The notes under the pieces: generated by a model
Told to the model about the DNA's origin: nothing
What the model saw: the letters and a program-made list of their open reading frames with translations, nothing else
Databases searched by the model: none
Made by a program: the position numbers and the translations under genes
From: Pseudomonadota bacterium
GTDB taxonomy: Bacteria; Pseudomonadota; Alphaproteobacteria; Caulobacterales; Caulobacteraceae
DNA: 7,985 nucleotides
Assembly: GCA_023409795.1 (NCBI GenBank)
Contig: JAEYQX010000152.1
Coordinates: 1-7,985 of the forward strand
Direction: 5' to 3'
Part shown: positions 5,680 through 7,985 of the stretch, piece after piece
How the letters are laid out: each line of letters starts with the position of its first letter
How positions within the stretch are numbered: position 1 is the stretch's first letter

Positions 5680-7985
5680 GTGGCGACTCTATCAAAGACC
5701 TCATTGAGCGGAGGCGTGTGTCTTTTCGCGATCCTCTTGGGCTCGGCGCTTCCGGCCGTAGCGCAGGAAGAGCAAGAAAGCCCTGTAACCGGCATCGATG
5801 ACATCGTGGTGACGGCGACCCGCGTCGAGACGCGCCTCAACAAGGTGCCGCTTTCGATTACGGCAATGTCACAGGAAACCATGGATCGCCGCGGTATCCG
5901 CGACATCAAGGACCTGGCGGCACAGACGCCAGGTGTCGATATTCCAGCCGGGCGCGTCCAGCGTGTTGCCATCCGCGGCATCGATTCATCGGCTGGTGCA
6001 GCGACATCGGCGGTATACATTGACGATACCCCCATCCAAGCCCGTAACGCGGCGATCAACTATTCGGGCTCAACCGTCCCCTATATCTTTGATCTGGAAC
6101 GCGTGGAGGTGCTTCGCGGGCCGCAGGGTACCCTGTTCGGCGCCAGTGCCCAGGGCGGGGCCATTCGCTTCATCACCCCGACGCCCAGCCTGACCACCCG
6201 CAGCGCCTATGGCCGAGCCCAGGTCAACCTGACGGAAGATGGCGACGCGGGCTACGAGTTCGGCCTGGCTGTCGGCGGCCCCATTGTCCAGGACAAGTTG
6301 GGTTTTCGTGCGAGCGCCTACCGGGCCCATTCAGGCGGCTGGATCGATCGCCAGAGCTGGCAGGACCCGGGTGACCGCGAGGAAAACGCCAATGGCATTG
6401 ACACGACTGTCGTGCGCTTGGCGCTGAACTGGCGCCCGACGGACTGGCTGACTATCTCGCCAGCCCTTTACTACCAGAACGTGGAACAGGGTGACCGAGG
6501 GCTGCTCTACACCCGTTGTCCGTCGACCGTTGCGCTTGATCCGACCATCAATCCCTGCCCCAACGGCGTGTCGGATCCAGGCAATGGCAAGTTCCTGAAC
6601 TATGCTTCCCTCGCCGCTACCGGTGAAGACGAGTTCTACGTGCCGTCGCTGCGCATCAATCTGGATGGTGAGACCCTCTCCTTTACCTCGGTGACCTCGG
6701 GCCTTAGCCGCAACGTCAAGCAGATCAACGACGCTACCTACAACAACGACCGCGTCTCCCTGGGTAACAACTGGCTCTTCCCCATTGTTCCAGGGTGGGA
6801 AAAAGCCATCACCTGGCAGGCTCCTGAAACTGATCAGGAGCTGTTCACTCAGGAAATGCGCCTGACCAATGCGGGCTCGGGAGCGCGGCTGCGCTGGACT
6901 GTCGGGGCCTATTATTCGGTCAGTGAACTGACCTCGAATACCCCGATCGCCTCGCCTCACTACCCGGATGCCTATGAGGCTGCGCGTGGCATTCCCCTGG
7001 CGGCCAAGCCTTTCATGGTCGAGGGTATCTATCGCTACTATGGTAATGAATATACCAAAGAGACGACCAAGGCTCTTTTCGCAAACCTCGACTTTTCCAT
7101 CCTCGAGAACCTGACCCTAAGCGCTGGCATTCGCCAGAACTGGGACGAGCTGGAATATGACATCGTCGAGCGTGGTGTTTCCTATGCTGGCGGCGTGGCC
7201 ACCGCCGCGGGGAGCATGAAAGAAAGGCCCTTCACCCCCCGCGTCGCGTTGTCGTGGGAAACGTCTGACACCTCGCTGTTCTATGCGTCCTGGGCCCAGG
7301 GCTATCGCGCCGGCGGCGTGAACAAGGCGGTACCGGATATCTGCGAGAACGACCTCAAGACCCTGGGCATTGCCGGGGGCGGGTCCTATGCTTCGGACAC
7401 GACGGACAGCTATGAAGCAGGCTGGAAGGGCTCGCTGTTTGAACGCCGCCTGTCGGTCCAAGCGTCGGCCTATCACACGACCTGGGACGGCATCCAGCAG
7501 CAGATCCGTTTGCCATGCGCCTTCTCGATGGTCGCCAACACGGCTACGGCTGTCAGTAAGGGCGTGGACCTGAATCTGAACTGGCGCGCCACTGATGCCC
7601 TGAACCTTTCGGCGGCGATCGGCTATACTGACGCCGAGTATCAGGACACCATCATCATTGGCACCTCGCCGCTGGTGTATGAGGGGCAGACCCTGGGTCC
7701 GTCGCCGTGGACTGTGAACCTGGGCGTTGATTACCAGTTCACGGCCTTCCAGGGACGCGGTGCCTATCTGGTCGCCCGTTACAACTACCGGAAGGCGAAC
7801 ACCGGGCCCTTTGCCTATAACTTCGCCTCGTCGTCGCTCTATGACCCGACCCGCATCGAGGGCAATGCGATCAACAAGCTGGACCTGCGGGTGGGTATGC
7901 ACCTTAGCGACAGTCTGACTGGCGAACTCTTTGTTGAGAACGCATTGAACAATGTTGATCTCCTGTACCAGGATCCGACCTATAT
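5680..7985 (+). CDS. TonB-dependent outer-membrane receptor, 3' end outside window
   Basis: The frame stays open from GTG 5680 to the window end, giving 768 visible residues; only the last few strands should be missing. It is an outer-membrane beta-barrel that imports a ligand using TonB energy. Residues 1-28 are a signal peptide with a hydrophobic core (CLFAILLGSALPA) and an AVA/QE cleavage site. A TonB-box-like segment DDIVVTATR is at 40-48. The plug domain spans about 55-165 and contains QTPGVD, IRGIDSS and the diagnostic VEVLRGPQGTLFG at 142-154. The rest is barrel, with repeated aromatic-ended strands and a late ENALNN segment. Cysteines fall as C280/C293 and C555/C613, which could form loop disulfides. 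The overall style matches the large sphingomonad/caulobacter receptor family, whose ligands are often plant compounds or siderophores; the ligand here cannot be told. Codon use looks less GC-biased than in the upstream genes. Confidence 0.93.
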   Translation, partial: MATLSKTSLSGGVCLFAILLGSALPAVAQEEQESPVTGIDDIVVTATRVETRLNKVPLSITAMSQETMDRRGIRDIKDLAAQTPGVDIPAGRVQRVAIRGIDSSAGAATSAVYIDDTPIQARNAAINYSGSTVPYIFDLERVEVLRGPQGTLFGASAQGGAIRFITPTPSLTTRSAYGRAQVNLTEDGDAGYEFGLAVGGPIVQDKLGFRASAYRAHSGGWIDRQSWQDPGDREENANGIDTTVVRLALNWRPTDWLTISPALYYQNVEQGDRGLLYTRCPSTVALDPTINPCPNGVSDPGNGKFLNYASLAATGEDEFYVPSLRINLDGETLSFTSVTSGLSRNVKQINDATYNNDRVSLGNNWLFPIVPGWEKAITWQAPETDQELFTQEMRLTNAGSGARLRWTVGAYYSVSELTSNTPIASPHYPDAYEAARGIPLAAKPFMVEGIYRYYGNEYTKETTKALFANLDFSILENLTLSAGIRQNWDELEYDIVERGVSYAGGVATAAGSMKERPFTPRVALSWETSDTSLFYASWAQGYRAGGVNKAVPDICENDLKTLGIAGGGSYASDTTDSYEAGWKGSLFERRLSVQASAYHTTWDGIQQQIRLPCAFSMVANTATAVSKGVDLNLNWRATDALNLSAAIGYTDAEYQDTIIIGTSPLVYEGQTLGPSPWTVNLGVDYQFTAFQGRGAYLVARYNYRKANTGPFAYNFASSSLYDPTRIEGNAINKLDLRVGMHLSDSLTGELFVENALNNVDLLYQDPTY

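Noticed and set aside
5559..6059. Minus-strand frame across the start of the TonB receptor
   Set aside because: It has no family resemblance and lies opposite a signal peptide and plug domain that are clear on the plus strand.

Overview
The window is GC-rich, compact bacterial chromosome, most consistent with an alphaproteobacterium and probably Caulobacterales (Caulobacter, Brevundimonas or Phenylobacterium-like). The grounds are strong G/C bias at third codon positions, a promoter before tRNA-Leu that resembles the Caulobacter housekeeping consensus, and a gene set (TraB/GumN protein, lipoprotein M1 peptidase, large TonB-dependent receptor) typical of that order. The genus is inference. No transposase, integrase, CRISPR array or phage gene is visible.

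Layout. Bases 1-873 hold the 3' part of a TraB/GumN-family gene (+), followed directly by a 9-bp hairpin. Bases 897-1268 hold no recognised gene, but include a possible 35-residue membrane microprotein at 1027-1134. Two tRNA genes follow on the + strand: Gly(CCC) at 1269-1343 and Leu(CAA) at 1439-1523, the latter with its own promoter. A Bcr/CflA-type drug efflux MFS gene (1696-2952), with an inverted repeat just upstream, is followed 52 bp later by a lipoprotein M1 aminopeptidase related to leukotriene A4 hydrolase (3005-4957); the two may be co-transcribed. A small DUF488 gene on the minus strand (4954-5385) converges on the peptidase gene, and both stop within one CTAG.

The DUF488 gene is divergent from a TonB-dependent outer-membrane receptor gene (5680 to the window end, + strand). 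That receptor frame is open for 768 codons and runs off the window. The 294-bp divergent region carries the most striking non-coding signal here: a perfect 13-bp inverted repeat with a 16-bp spacer, ending 80 bp before the receptor start.

Functionally the window is mostly cell-envelope genes: a probably exported TraB/GumN protein, inner-membrane drug efflux, a membrane-anchored peptidase and an outer-membrane transporter, plus tRNAs. Nothing shows that they form one dedicated system. I see no clear novel multi-gene system. The best leads are the receptor's upstream inverted repeat and the possible microprotein.
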